DNA from: Hansfordia pulvinata
Lineage: Eukaryota; Ascomycota; Sordariomycetes; Xylariales
NCBI GenBank assembly: GCA_006538405.1
Contig: BJKQ01000005.1
Span: 1,364,001 to 1,428,000 of the forward strand
Length of the DNA: 64,000 nucleotides
Direction of reading: 5' to 3'
Each line of letters opens with the position of its first letter. Within the stretch, counting starts at the first letter, position 1. Below the pieces are notes generated by a model. That model saw only the letters and a program-made list of their open reading frames with translations, ran no database searches and was not told the origin of the DNA. Of this stretch, positions 22,612 to 35,200 are shown in pieces. The translations under genes and the position numbers were made by a program.

Positions 22612-24317
22612 TTAGTTGCGGTCACCGCCCTCGTGACGCTCACCACCCTCGCGGCGGCCGCCGCCCTCGCGGTGCTCGTCGCCGCCCTCGCGGTGGCCGC
22701 CCTCGTGTCCCTGGCGGTCACCGCCCTGAGGGTGGCCCTCGTCACCACCGCGGTTGCCATCGCGGTGTCCCTCGCGGTCACCACCGTGGTTGTTGCGCTT
22801 GTGGTGCTCACCACCACCCTGACGGTGCTCACCGCCGCCCTGGCGGTGCTCGCCGCCCTCGTGGTGCTCGTCGCCGCCCTCGTGTCCCTGGTGGTCACCA
22901 CCCCGGGGGCGCCCCTCGTCACCGCCGCGGTTACCGTCGCGGTGTCCCTCGCGGTCACCGCCGTGGTTGTTGCGCTTGTGGTGCTCACCACCGCTCTGGC
23001 GGTGCTCGCCGCCCTCGCGGTGGCCATCCTCGTGTCCCTGGCGGTCGCCACGGGGGCGCCCCTCGTCACCGCCGCGGTTGCCGTCGCGGTGTCCGTCGCG
23101 GTCACCACCGCCGCCGCGGTTGTCGCGCTTGTGGTGCTCATCGCCGCCGCCCTCGTGGTGGTGAGGCCCGCCGTTGCCGTGCTGCTGCTGCTGCTGACGG
23201 TGGCCGCCGCCGCGGGGGCTGCTGTCGTGGGGACCGGGCTGGCGCTCGCCGTCCCGGCCGCCCTGCCGGCGGTCGTCGGCGGCGCGCTTGGAGTGGCGGC
23301 CGCCGTCGCCGCGGTGCTCGTCCCCGCCGCCCTCGCGGTCGTTGTTGTGGCCCTCGCGGTCACCGCCCTTCTGGGGAGGCGGGGGAGGGCGGCGGTCGTC
23401 GCCGCCTCTGCGGCCGCCGTCTTCGTGGCCGCGGTCGCCGCCGCGGTCGCCGCCCTCGTGGTCGTTGCCGCGCTTTGAGTGGCGGCCGCCGTCACGGTGG
23501 TCGTCACCGCCCTCCCGGTCGTTGTGGTCGTTGTGGCCCTGGCGGTCGCCGCCCTTTTGAGGAGGAGGGGGAGGGCGGCGGTCATCACCGCCAGCCCGGC
23601 CGCCGTCACGGTCGCCGCCCTCGTGGTTGTTTCCGCGCTTCGAGTGGCGCCCACCCTCGCGGTCATTGTGGTCGTCGTGGCCGTTGCGGTCACCGCCCTT
23701 CTGGGGAGGAGGGGGAGGGCGGCGGTCATCACCACCATCACCCCGGCCACCGTCACGGTCGCCGCCGTGGCTCATGTCGCCGCCGTGCCGGTCGCCGCCC
23801 TCGTGGTCGTTGCCGCGCTTCGAGTGGTGCCCGCCGTCGCGGTGGTCGTCACCGCCCTCCTGGTGGTCGCCGCCCTTGCCGTGGGGGGAGGGGGAGGGCG
23901 GCGGTCATCACCACCGCCCCGGCCACCGTCACGGTCGCCGCCGCGGTTCATGTCGCCGCCGTGACGGTCGCCGCCCTCGCGGTCGTTGTCGCGCTTAGAC
24001 CGGCGGCCGCCATCGCGGTGCTCGTCGCCGCCGTCGCGGTGGTCGTCGTCGCCGCCCTTGCCGTGGGGAGGAGGGGGCCGGCGGTCGTCGTTGTCGTCGC
24101 CGCCACGGTTGCCGACGCGGCCCATGTCGCCCCCGCCGCGGTGGTCACCTCCCCGGTTGCTGTTGTTGTTGTTGTTGTCGCGGGGGTCGAGGCCGAGGTA
24201 GAGGGCGTCGCGCTGGGTCAGGGGCTGCAGGCTCTCGGCGCGGTTGAGGACCGGGGCCGCCAGGGCCGAGGGGCCGAGGAGGACGACGGCGGCGATGAAG
24301 GACTTGGAGAAGTACAT
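22612..24317 (-). CDS. Secreted repeat-rich protein with multiple Lys-Arg sites (Kex2-processed repeat protein candidate)
   Basis: About 568 residues if one frameshift at the G run 23883-23888 is corrected. Starts with a clear signal peptide (MYFSKSFIAAVVLLGPSALA). The rest is extremely hydrophilic, dominated by Gly, Asp, Arg, His, Pro and Asn, and is presumably disordered. Two repeat types are visible. The N-terminal half has about five copies of GGDDRRPPPPP-KGGD; the C-terminal half has about three to four copies of KRNNHGGDREGHRDGNRGGD. About eight Lys-Arg pairs (SKR five times, HHKR three times) sit at regular module borders, the cleavage site of the Golgi protease Kex2. That organisation fits a Kex2-processed repeat protein or peptide precursor, though the candidate cores lack the aromatic residues of ustiloxin-type peptides. 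A His-rich metal-binding or wall-associated protein is an alternative. Confidence 0.75.
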
Positions 24318-25615
24318 GATGGAAATTGAAGAGAGTTGGAAAGAGGTATAGATGCTGATGCTGATGATGGAAAAGTGGAAAGAGACCGCTGTATGAGAGA
24401 TACAAGGGAAAGATGGGGGTATATGATGCTGGAGAAGGATGATTGTTGTAAGGAAAGATGCTTTGTGATGGTTGTTGTTTGATGCTGCTGATGAGAGTAA
24501 GATTCGTCCTATCCAGCGAGATGAGCCCGTTTAAGTATTACATTTCGGCTCACTGTGAACACTGTATGAATACTCATTGGAAGCATCATGTTGGGCGACT
24601 TGGCGGACCGCTCTGGTGAGGTTTTGCCACAATAGCCTTGGTGTTGCGTGGCCCTGTATGGAAATAGACTGATTTGGACTTTGATGGGCTTCGAGTGGCC
24701 AAATCCCGTTCGCCTCTCCCGAGCCGCGGAGAGGGATCGTGAAGGTTCCGGTGCGCCGCCTGTCAGAGAATAGAACAAGCAGAGAACAACCCAATCGAAG
24801 CACCGCCGCACACCAGTAGCAAGGCAGGCAGACAGAGAGATACTGGCACACATCGGGCATGGCGGACCCCAGCGGCAGCCCACGGGCTCTGGAAGCTCTC
24901 GCCCCACGATCAGCCCTTCTAGAACGGGTGTCAAGGCATGGCAGGATCTCGAACGCGCAACGCTTGTTGCCACTGTGCGCGTCCGGCCGCCTCGGACCAG
25001 GATCGCCTCCGGTGTCCGGGGTAGCTCGGCCTGGCATGTGGGCGAGCGCCGAGCAGGCTCTCTCACAAAGACATTGGAAAGAGTTGTGCTCTGGTTCTTG
25101 GAGAGTCAAGACTCAAGAGTCAATAAGGTAGTTAGTTGCGCAGTTATTACATCAGTCGAGAAAAAGTCTATCAAGGGTTCCGTTGAGGCACTTTCGTGAG
25201 ACAGTGTTCCCTCTTGATTCAGCCCCCAAGCTGTCACCTGTGTCTGCCACGCGCTCGGCCGATTTCCCAGTCCACGGATAGACTCTAACTTAGGGACGTG
25301 AGCCAAAGTCAGCTCAATCGGGCAGACGAGTTGAGAGCAATAGACGCGTAAGCGCTCGGGAAATCCCCACCGGCCCCACGATGAGATGAGCCCCGAGTGG
25401 CCCCCTCCGTCCGTGGGCCGTACTCGTAGCTTCGGCATGTGGGAGAGAGACAAACCCCCGGACTAAACAGGAACAGCGCGCCAGGGGTCCGCGTGGAATC
25501 CCGCCACCACAGCCCTCCGACGACGGCAGGTTGGTTGGTTGCTCCCACGGCCTCTCTCTCCCTCCAGCGGGATCGTGAGCGAGCGAGCGAGCACTCTCAT
25601 CACCACTGCCTTCCT

Positions 25616-25629
25616 TACGAGTACTCGTA
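25616..25629. repeat. Perfect palindrome TACGAGTACTCGTA (copy 1)
   Basis: Fourteen-base perfect palindrome, repeated exactly at 53417-53430; shorter forms occur in other intergenic sequence. Function unknown. Confidence 0.85.
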
Positions 25630-26782
25630 GCAGCAGCTCGGTGCACCGAGCCGGCGGGCGGGGCCGCTGTCAGCGAGGCCGCGTCACCCCCCCATACCGC
25701 GGCGTCCTCCACGAGTCGTTTCACGGATCGTCCGCCTCCCTCAGCAGTGGCGATAAAAGCTGCCGTTTCCCGCGTGCCTGTCCCTAGAGGTGGCCAATGC
25801 CGTGATGGCTTCGTCATGCATGGCTGGCAGCTCACGGATGGATGTGCCACTTGCCAGTCGGCGGCCGCTCTCTACACGTCGCTTCCATGTCGATCGCCGG
25901 ACTGTGGAAGTTGGAATTACAAGAAGCAAAGATAGGTAGGTACGCGATGGTAGCCTTGCACCCATCTTGGCGAACACCCTCTCTCCCCACCCGAGAACAA
26001 TGCCTTCACTGCTGAGCGGTCGTAAGGTTCATGAATATCGCCACGTATGGGGAAGCATACGCGTTCCAGCATCCCCAGACTGAGAGAGGGGGGGCTGGCC
26101 GACGGGCCACGCGAAAACCTCGCCACCGGTACGGGTCTGGGGCATGTGCAGTGGATGCCACGCCATGCAGCCGAGTATAGACAGAGGCAGAAGCCCTGAT
26201 TATGGACTTTACAGAGGTGATTGCGCGGCCCTGACTCCTGGCCGGCGTCGTGGTGATGCCCCAGCGGCGAAGCCGGTATTACATGTCGCCAGAGTCGCAA
26301 CACGGTGACTTGCGTGCTAGATCCAAGCAGCGCTTCCTTTTGCTGATGGGAGTACTTCCTGACTCGTCCTTGTCCTACTCTATATCATACTACTGAGTGA
26401 ATGCCTTGAAAGGAAAATAGAAGATGTGGTCTACGGCGTGGTGCGAGCATCGTGCCGGGAGTAGCTACACGTGCGCCAAGACGGCAATCCCAGGCCGTAC
26501 GGGACTCGCACTATGGTCATTGTCTCGGTCGAGAGAGGCAAAGACCAGAGAGAGGATCGGGCTGGGAAGCAGGAGGCCCTGTGAGTGGCCGGGCTGCCCC
26601 AGCCGGGCCCCAAGTGGGAAGTCTTCACGTTGGATCCGAAGGATTTGGGGCCTCATCATCGCACGCGCGTCCCAGGCAACATTCGCGCCTGCCCCCTTGC
26701 AGCGCTTCGAGGCGGCCGCGAAATTCAAACAACAGTTATAAGGATAATCAATTATTCAATCACGTGCAGCGCCAGAGCGCAG

Positions 26783-26800
26783 ATATATATATATATATAT
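26783..26800. repeat. (AT)9 microsatellite
   Basis: Uninterrupted AT dinucleotide run in non-coding DNA. Confidence 0.95.
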
Positions 26801-27420
26801 AAAGCGCACTCCTACGGCGCAAAAGGCACGCCTGAAGTGGGAGACTGCCATCGGCCACGACATCACGACTCATAACAGCTTATGAAGTATACTCTCCGCG
26901 TCACACCCATTGCCTCTGGGCGGAATTTTCACTTGAAAGAGGGATCTCCGCTTGTTGAAGTCTCAGAAGAAGCGTTCTCACTCCCGCGTGGCTCAACGAG
27001 TCGACCGAGGGCAGCCCGAGAAGCCACTATACTTGTAAGTACCTCCCTGAAGGCTGACTGTGGATCCGACCTGAACGGAGAGACTCGGCCTGTTGTGCTG
27101 CCGGTCAGTCTGTTATACATTCCTCCGTAAGTCTCGATTTCTGTGGACCTCCTATCCCGGCGGCACGCTGTCGTGGAGAGCCAAGTCATTCTGCTTCGAC
27201 CTTGGCTACGCGGGCGGCAGAATGGCCGGGAGCTGACCCCCCTCAGCCCGCCTTCTTCCACAAGCTTGCCCCCTTCAGTGATTCGCGCTCGCTTCCCAGC
27301 CAGAGGCGTCGCGAGGCCTCCGTCTTCGCCAATGGACCTTGCTGGTTACATCTTTGAGGTGTTAGGAGGTCGGTGGTGAGCCATCCTGATTCCTGGTGCG
27401 GGCAAGACTCACACCTATTG

Positions 27421-28887
27421 GAGTGTCAATCTTCCGCCTTATTGACTATAACACAGCTCAGGCAGTCTAGTACAGTAGTGCAAGCGTACCAGTGTCCATG
27501 CCTCTCCGGCGCAAGAGCCCTCACATGAGGCAGCGCTACTTATAAGTCACGAACATGGCTTGCCTTCAGATTTACACGCTGTAAACTGTGCCTTTAAAAA
27601 AAACACCCATGACGCCTTTATGCCGTGGCGTAGATGGTGCAGGTGCTTTACAGCCCTCCCCAGTAAGGTGCGTTGAGATTAAATGACCGAGCGATCACGG
27701 CCTTGCGATCTTTCCAGAGGACCGCTGTTCCAGTTAGGTTCTCATGCGACTGGCGGCTCGCGTATTGGACCGTTATGTGATAAATGTGGCGAAAGGGAAC
27801 GAGCGCAGGGTCGGCAAGGCCAGGTCTTGCCCATTCACCCAGGGGAGACTCGCGGTTCGCGTGCGTGTAACGCCCATGGTCACGGGTCTGGCCCTGGCAT
27901 TGCTGTTGATCATAAGTGCTGGTGTAAGATTGAGCACTAGGGAAGTGTCAATCTCGTATCTTCTGTCTGCGTGTCAGCGCGGTCTAATTGGATCTACCAG
28001 TGCAGTTGCCCATCTAAGGGCCAGAAGTTAGAACCGTTATACCTAGAAACCCCACGCCACGACGCAAGCCCGGTTGTGTGTCGGCCATGATCCATTCATG
28101 TTTGTGACATAAGCTCTAGTTCGAGAGTCTTATTTCGACTGCATTTGGCTCACGAAATGCCGAGCAGCAAATCTTGGGCCTTGCGAGTCTCGACGCAGCT
28201 GGGGCCGTAACAGAGGTATCGTCTGGGTTTACCTTGCAACTCTCCGATGAGGTGATCGAGTTTTTGGGCCGACCTCGGACGACACTTCTCGTACGATGCG
28301 AAGATGAACCAGTTCGGATGCTGTGAAGCATGCCTGTTCGCTGGGAGATCGACCCTGCTCTCAGTGCTCACCGCAGCGGAGCCCGGGCACTGAGAGGCAA
28401 GGGAGCGGGCGCCGCCGCATGCAACAGCCACCGCTCAAGAGGCTGAGGCAGCCCAGCCGGCTCAGCCACACCATACCGGCCTACTCACGTGAAAGGGATC
28501 AGCGGCTCTCTCTCTCGATCACGTGTACAGATTAGTCGTCTCAGTCTGACACCACTGCCCATTGCGCTACAGTGGTACCTGATAGTGTCCTTGTCCAGTG
28601 ACTCCAGTCCCTTCCACGAGACCTAGCCGCGTTTCTTACAGCCAGAGGCAATGTTTGGAGGCACACGGCTTCTAAGTCGATATCCTCAACTCAGGGCAAA
28701 TCAGCTAGCTTCTTCCATGGGCCATAGAATATCAAATTTAAAAGCTTGAAGAGTGTCACGGGCCTGGCCCTGCCGTGTTGATTGTAAGTTTTTATTAAAT
28801 AACCACTTATGAAAGTGTCAACTTTGTATCTTTCGACTGTGCCGCACAGCAATTCTAGTTCAGTGGTATCTCCCAGTGCCTTTGCCC
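27421..28887. repeat. Degenerate direct repeats of about 131 bp
   Basis: Segments 27881-28011 and 28757-28887 can be aligned over their whole length. Both start with cacggg-ctggccctg, share a GTGTCAA core followed by GTATCTT, and end CCAGTGC then TTGCCC. A third, weaker copy runs about 27421-27497 (GAGTGTCAATC ... TACCAGTGTCC). All are in the same orientation and strongly diverged. They could be terminal repeats of a small dead retroelement or a dispersed repeat. Confidence 0.5.
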
Positions 28888-30941
28888 TATCATTGCCACT
28901 GAGCTTGACAGTTACTCAACCTCTCTTGAATCTCCATCTATCGGTTTGAGTTTCAATGTCCTCCAGCGTATTTGAGACTTGAAACATCAAGGGCCAAAGC
29001 CAATGCAAAGATGTCAAAGGCCACAACAGCAGTCTTTCTGTCGCTGTGCAACGATGTTGAGGGCCTTTGCTTCCAATAACTTGGGCGACCATACAGCTGG
29101 GTCAGAGAAGGGCGACGAAAGGAGATGTTCAAGTAGGGCAGCCGTCTGAAGCTGTTCGGCACGAGCACGGCCGCTGTAGACACTTCGGCAGCAGTGGCTT
29201 ATCAGCATTTAGGATGATGACAAGTTCACCACTCTCGAGACACTGGTCTCTCTTTTCATGTGCCGGTTTTGTCTCTGCGGACCGCCAGGACACTGGACCT
29301 CCTCGGGACTCGGGCGTCGGGGCTACCTGTCTACAAGCGGCAGAGCCCAAGCAGCGAGGTGGAGATGTTCCGCCCCCTCGTGAGGCAGCCTATCTCTCAG
29401 ATATACGCCATCGCATATGGGCCTTCCGCAACGCTGCCCCCTGCCCTAATACTAGAGCCTAGTGGTCCGCACATGGCAGCTTTTTTGTTTCCAAAAAAAA
29501 AAAGAAAAAAAAAAGGGGGTTCACGCGACGACGGTTCCGCTCGCTTTCGTATGCTCGCGGCCGACCGAGGACCCTTGAGCCCTGGGGATCGACGGTGGTG
29601 CGCCGCTGCGATTCTAGAATAGAATTCGCCTGCGCCATGGGGAGCAACGCTACGTACACACCCAGACGCGCGGGGGACGAAAAGAGAGAGCCCAACCGAG
29701 AGCCGAATAAGGGCAAGTCAAGGCGAGGGCGTGGGGAGTCTCGGCCTGTCACAAGAGTATAGTGATTGTCCGGGCCCCGTGGGAGCAGAGTGGCGTTGCC
29801 ACTGCCATGCCAGTTTGAGCCGATGAGCCCCCTGTGTTTCCAGGACGACTTGGGCCCCCCGGATACTAGGGGAGAAGAAGGGGGGGTGTGGTTGGGCGGG
29901 CAAGGCTTTTGGGAGCGTCATGTCCGAGTGCCACATCTACGACGGTTGCTCGGATGTCCACATGGCGGGCTCGGACGCCCACTGAGAGTCTCCTCGCGGT
30001 TGCTATTATCGTCAGGGAGGGGCACCGTCGTGTCACGAGGGCCCAGGGGCTGGCGGAACTTGCCTGACGGCCGGCAGATTCCTCGGCCCCTTTGTGAAGG
30101 GGGCCACGCACACACGCCTCTCATCGCTCACCGAGTGCCTCTACGAAGAAAGAAGGTTACCCAGAGGCGAGCCACCTCTTCGCTTCCGCGCTGTGTGGAT
30201 CGTCCTGGGCCACCGCGGCGTGCACAAGGGGGAGGGGGCGTGGGTGGTTTGCATACCATACCCACACCAAAGCAGGGAGCCAGTATGTTGAGGGGCGGGC
30301 ATATGAAACCTCGAATAAAGTCCACATGCAGAACGCAGCTGCAAGATTCGCTACCGAAGCGGGCTTTTTTATCTGCGTCCCGCCCCGGGCGGCGGCCAGA
30401 GCCTGTGGGAGATGGTTGGCTACCTTACCCCCCCGTTGCTCTATTCTTGCCTTACCTTGTCTGCCCCCCGCCCCTCGTCGTGTCACTCCGCCGATCTCTT
30501 TCTCCCCCGGTGGCTATTGTATCCGTTCGTACAGCACGGTACAGGCTCGATCGCTGGGACCCAGCCATCCATGGGTTATGGGTGAGTGACACCGGCCTCG
30601 TAGGGCTATCTGATCGGGGCTCATGGTGCCCACCGCTAACGGAGTCGGGGATCGGTACTTATACATGGCTCCCACCCCTGGGTTTCTTAGGTCAAGGGGT
30701 GACTCGAGTAACATGTCGTCGCTGTCGTTGCGCGATCCCTACACTACCGAAGCACACAGCCGGGCGATCGAGCCGTGGGCAGCGGGCACGACATGCCGGC
30801 GTCGTGGGCACACACCCCTCCCCCGGCCAGCGTGGCATCCATTCTTCCACTCACTCTCGGCCCCCCACCCGCAATACAGAAATCTATGTTTGGGCAGGTA
30901 CCGTAGGCAGGTTGCACCACCAGCAGACGCCACCCGCGAGA

Positions 30942-30968
30942 CTCTCTCTCTCTCTCTCTCTCTCTCTC
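30942..30968. repeat. (CT)13 microsatellite
   Basis: Uninterrupted CT dinucleotide run in non-coding DNA. Confidence 0.95.
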
Positions 30969-32223
30969 CGGTCGGCGCGGTATTCCACCATCGCCCGTTG
31001 GGTCAGACCTGGCCGCAGTTAGCAGGAGCAAGAGAGTGGGACTGGGCGTGGTGAGGGTCAAGGGTGGGAACGGACGAGATCCAGGGCCGCGCGCGCTTCA
31101 TCGTTGTCTAGGCGAGGGGTTTGAGCGCGGGTGCGCTGGCTCTGTGGCTGTCCGGGCGGCGAACGCGCTGGATCCGCGAGGGCCGAAGCTCGATAGGGCG
31201 CGGGTGTCATTGCGAGAGAGCGTACGGGTGGACAGCAAGAAGCCCTTTACGACTGGAGAACCCCAACCTCAAGGCGCCAGCCGATATTTACCCTGGTGGT
31301 TTTTGGCAAGGGGGACTTTGGCAGGAAGTCGTGTAGTGAGGAATTGGCTCTGCTGTTGCCGGATACCGTGCCAGTAGCGCTGTTTCCCGGAGAGATGGCA
31401 GTCTGCTATGGGCAGTGCTGTGCTCGATCGCGAGTGATTCAAGTCGAAGAGAGGCGCGTGCAATTCTTGCTGAAACTTGATGAGGTCAGGTAGTCATGTG
31501 TCGTTGATCATGGCTTCATATCGCGACAGCCGCCCTGAGCCGCTGGTCAAGGGCACCTGGACCGGCATTTTACAGATGTGGACACAGCAGACGCGATAGG
31601 AACACAAAGTGAGGTTGGGGTGTACGTCATTGGTTTTGAAATTCATTTCATCATTCGACGCACTGGAACCCGGACGAGCCCGCGTCGCTCCTCTCCTATC
31701 TCTAAGAGGTAGAAGCGGGTGGGAAAAAGCACCCTCCGTGATTGTACACGATACATGTGGACCTGTTCTCAAGAAGACCCCAAAACGGGAGACCTTCTCG
31801 GAAAAGAAACTCTTGCAAGCCCCGAAAAAAAACAGTAGACGCCCTGGCTCCAATGCTGGTTATGGTGGTGTCAATCAAAGCAAGCAAAATCCCGTATTGT
31901 CCCCTTTATCCCGCGAGTCTTTCCCAGACATGAGCCGATTCCCTTTATCCTGCCGATCGCACGCCCTCCTTAAAAAAACAAAAACTAGAATGAGAATGCC
32001 CGTCCAAGCCAAATTCTGGCGGAGTGGGCGAGGAAGAGGGGAGGATTGGTATCATGGAGTGGTGGAATGAAAAAGCAGCAAAAGAAAAAGCCCAGTTAAA
32101 AAACACCCTTTGTGCCGTGGGGGAAAAAAAGGAAGACGCCCTCAACACCCCGCCAAGTCCGTCCGCTCATACGACATTTTCAAAGATGGGAGAAAAGAGA
32201 AAATAGGACCGAGATGCTCTCGC

Positions 32224-35200
32224 TCACGAGCAACCCATGCCGTGGTTCATGCCGGAGCCGTCACCAAAGATGATCAGCGGCCACTGCATGCTAGCTTCGG
32301 CCTCCATGGCGGCGGCGGCGGCGGCCTGGTGCGGCATGGGCGCGGCGGCCGGCGAGCCCCTGCCGACGTGGCCGTGGTGGCCGCCGTCCCTGGACGAGGC
32401 GCCCAGGGACATGAGGGCGCTGGCGCCGTAGCGCTCGGGCTGGTCGATGATGCTCGTCGTCCACTGCTGCCACGTGTTGCCGCCCTGGCTGCCGTGGTGG
32501 TAGCTCTGGAGCGGGTTGTTCGAGTCGGGCGGAGAGGCGGGCATGTGCTGCTGCTGCTGGTGCGGGGGCGGCGGCGGCGCCTGGGAGGGGAGCGTGGCGA
32601 CGGCGGGCGCACTGTAGAGGAACTGGGTGCCGCTGGGGTCGTAGGACATGGTCGTGGCCGGGTGGTGCTGCGGCTCGGCGTAGACGGCGAGGGGCTGCTG
32701 GGGGTGGTGGGGCTGGAAGGAGGTTGTGGCCGAGTCCGGGGGCGTCGTGGCCGCGGCGGCGGCGAAGTAGTGCTGGACGGCGGCGCCGTCCAGCGGGTTG
32801 GGCGTGGTGCCGCGGCCGGCCGTGTAGGGCGGGGTGTGCGGCGGCTGGCCGATGGAGACGATGGCGCCGGCGCCGGCGTGGGCGTGGGTTGGGGAGGGGA
32901 TCTGCAGCGGCGGCGCGGCGTTGTTGGTCTTGTACAGGTGGTCGTGGTCGATCCAGGCCAATGTGCGCTCGATGATGGCGCTGACAGCGTCGCGGGGGCC
33001 GGTGCCGCATCCTGGGTTTTGGCAGCGTGTCAGTTCACTCTCCTATTGGAAAATTCCGCATGTGGGTTTGCGGACGGTGAGGGAGGGAGGGATGGAGGCA
33101 ACTTACCCATCATGGTGCCGACCTCGTTGATGACCAGCAGCCAGACGTTCATGTCCTTGCGCAGAGTCTGGACCTCGGGGCCCGTGATCTCGAGGCGGCG
33201 CTCCCAGGCGGAGACGAGCATGGTGAAGGTGGCCGAGATGAAGGTGGCGAGGCTGTACCAGGTCGAGTCGAGGCACTTGAGGCGGTAGAGGTTGTGGGCG
33301 ATGAGCAGCATCTCCTTGGCCGACTCGTCGCACTCCTGGCGGCTGGAGGCGAGGATCTGGGGGTCGTCGGTCAGGGCGACGGAGGGGTGCCGCAGCAGCA
33401 GGCGCAGCTCGAGGCGCAGCAGGCGGGCGTACATGGCGAACAGGTGGCCCTCGCCCTCGCCGCGGGCGACGTCGCCCATCCGGAGGCTCTCGGGCAGGCC
33501 GTCCTCCCACAGCTGGATCTGCTCCTCGAGGGCCTCGACGACGGGGACGTAGCGCTTGGGGTCGCGCTTGGCGCAGTAGACGTTGGCGTACAGCTCGAGG
33601 TAGAGGCTGGCGATCTTCATGGCGACGACGCCGATCTCGTAGGCGCAGCGGGCGGTCTTGGTGGTGATGACGCCCTCGTCGGTGATGAGCTCGTCGGCAA
33701 TCATCTCGGGGAAGTCGACGTTGGTCTCCTCGAGGCGGATGGGCATGGGGCGGCCCATGTGGCCGTTGAGCTGGATGGCGACCTTCATCAGCGTCCACCA
33801 GACGCGCTTGCGCATCTCGTTGGCCAGGTTGGTGGGCTCGCCGTGGCGGCGCAGGGCGCGGTGCATGCCCAGCTCGATGGCCAGGTTGAGGGCGTGCTGG
33901 CTGACGAAGCTGCTGACGTCCGACTTGGGGAAGCGCGACGTGTACGTGGCCAGCATGGCCAGCGCCTGCACGTCGTCGAACGTGCGGCTGACGGTCAGGT
34001 CGAAGAAGCGGCCCAAGCCCGCGTGGTAGTGCTTGATGGACATGTCGTGCAGGCGCTCCTTCTGGTCGGCCGACTCCTGGCGGATGCCGTACTGCATGTA
34101 GATCTGCGCGTAGACGAGGTGCACCGTCACGCTCTCGGCCGCCGTCGGCAGGAAGGTCGGGTCGCCGTACAGCCGGTTGAGCAGCGCCATGAAGCTGGGC
34201 TTGTGCAGCACCGGGATGAAGGGGTGGATCATGAGGAAGTACCACTCGGCGTACGTGAAGGCGTCGCTCTTGGGCGGGTAGTCGACGCTGAGCTTGGGGT
34301 TGACGTTCATCGACGTCTGCATCATCGCCCGCAGCGACCGGTTGTACAGCGGCTGCCCCGGCTCCGCGTCCTCCGTGTCCGCCGCCCCGAACGCCCCAAT
34401 GTCGATCGTGCTGCCCAGGATCGACAGCGTCGTGCCCTTGATCGAGCTCAGCGGCTCAAAGTCCATCCGCACCCCCATGTGCGCGTCCACCGGCTCCGGC
34501 TCCGGGATCGTCTGCGAGATGAGCGACTGCGGCAGCTTGGACGCCGCGTCCTTGAGCCACCCCGTCGACGGGCTCGGGGACCACGCCCGCTGTCCGCTGC
34601 CGCCGCCGGCGCCGCCGCTGCCGCTGCCGCCGGCGCCCGCGCTCGGCAGCTCCGTGATCGGGTTGCCCGCCGCGTCGAGCACCGCCGCCGGGTCGCCGCG
34701 CTGCCACTCGCGCACGTCGACGCCCGTGTCCGTCAGCAGCCTCTCGAGAGACCGGATCCGGCTGACCATGTCGTTCTTCTCGCGCTCCAGCTGCTGCATG
34801 TACCCTCTCCTTTCCGTCCGTCCCGTCACCCGGTCTGTCACATTGCAGTCGAGGTTCTGGTTGATGCAGTGGGAGCAGCCTTCAGGCAGGGCGTCGCAGC
34901 GGATCTTGCGCACCTGTGGTTGGGGCGAAGGGGGAGCGCCAAAAGTCAGCATTGCGGATCATAGGTGATTAATCATGGCTTCCCGAAAATCCGGGGTGGG
35001 GGGGGGGGGGGGGGGGGGGCGGTGCGTGTGTGCGCTGTGTCTGCGTCTGCGCGGTCCCGCTGATGACACATTTGATCCGCCGGAGAGGGGCCGGGGCCGG
35101 TTCGCCCGGATAGCGGGACGGAGCCGTATGTCACAGGCCGAGACGGGGATGCCGGCAGCGCACCGGGCAACACATTCTGCGCTTGCAGATGCAGAGGTGC

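Larger units (their letters stand above)
24318..32223. other. 8-kb gene-poor region
   Basis: No gene could be supported. Open frames are numerous but short, overlapping and without motifs. The longest (418 codons, plus strand 29766-31022) is of low complexity with no domain. The stretch carries AT and CT microsatellites, a perfect 14-bp palindrome, degenerate repeats around 27.4-28.9 kb, and A-rich tracts near 29493-29516. GC content falls below that of the flanking genes, as expected of old repetitive DNA. Confidence 0.5.

Noticed and set aside
22542..24329. 595-codon plus-strand open frame, plus a 312-codon frame at 22540-23478
   Set aside because: Exact antisense of the repeat-rich secreted protein; it is open only because the GGC/GAC/CGC-type repeats have no stop in that frame. 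The minus strand has the signal peptide and meaningful repeats.
29766..31022. 418-codon plus-strand frame in the gene-poor region
   Set aside because: No domain, very high Arg/Pro/Gly/Ser, ends in a CT-repeat-encoded Leu-Ser run, no homologue-like motif. Most likely chance openness in GC-rich DNA.
33294..34964. 556-codon plus-strand frame
   Set aside because: Antisense shadow of the second zinc-cluster regulator, whose minus-strand reading has the full DNA-binding and middle domains.
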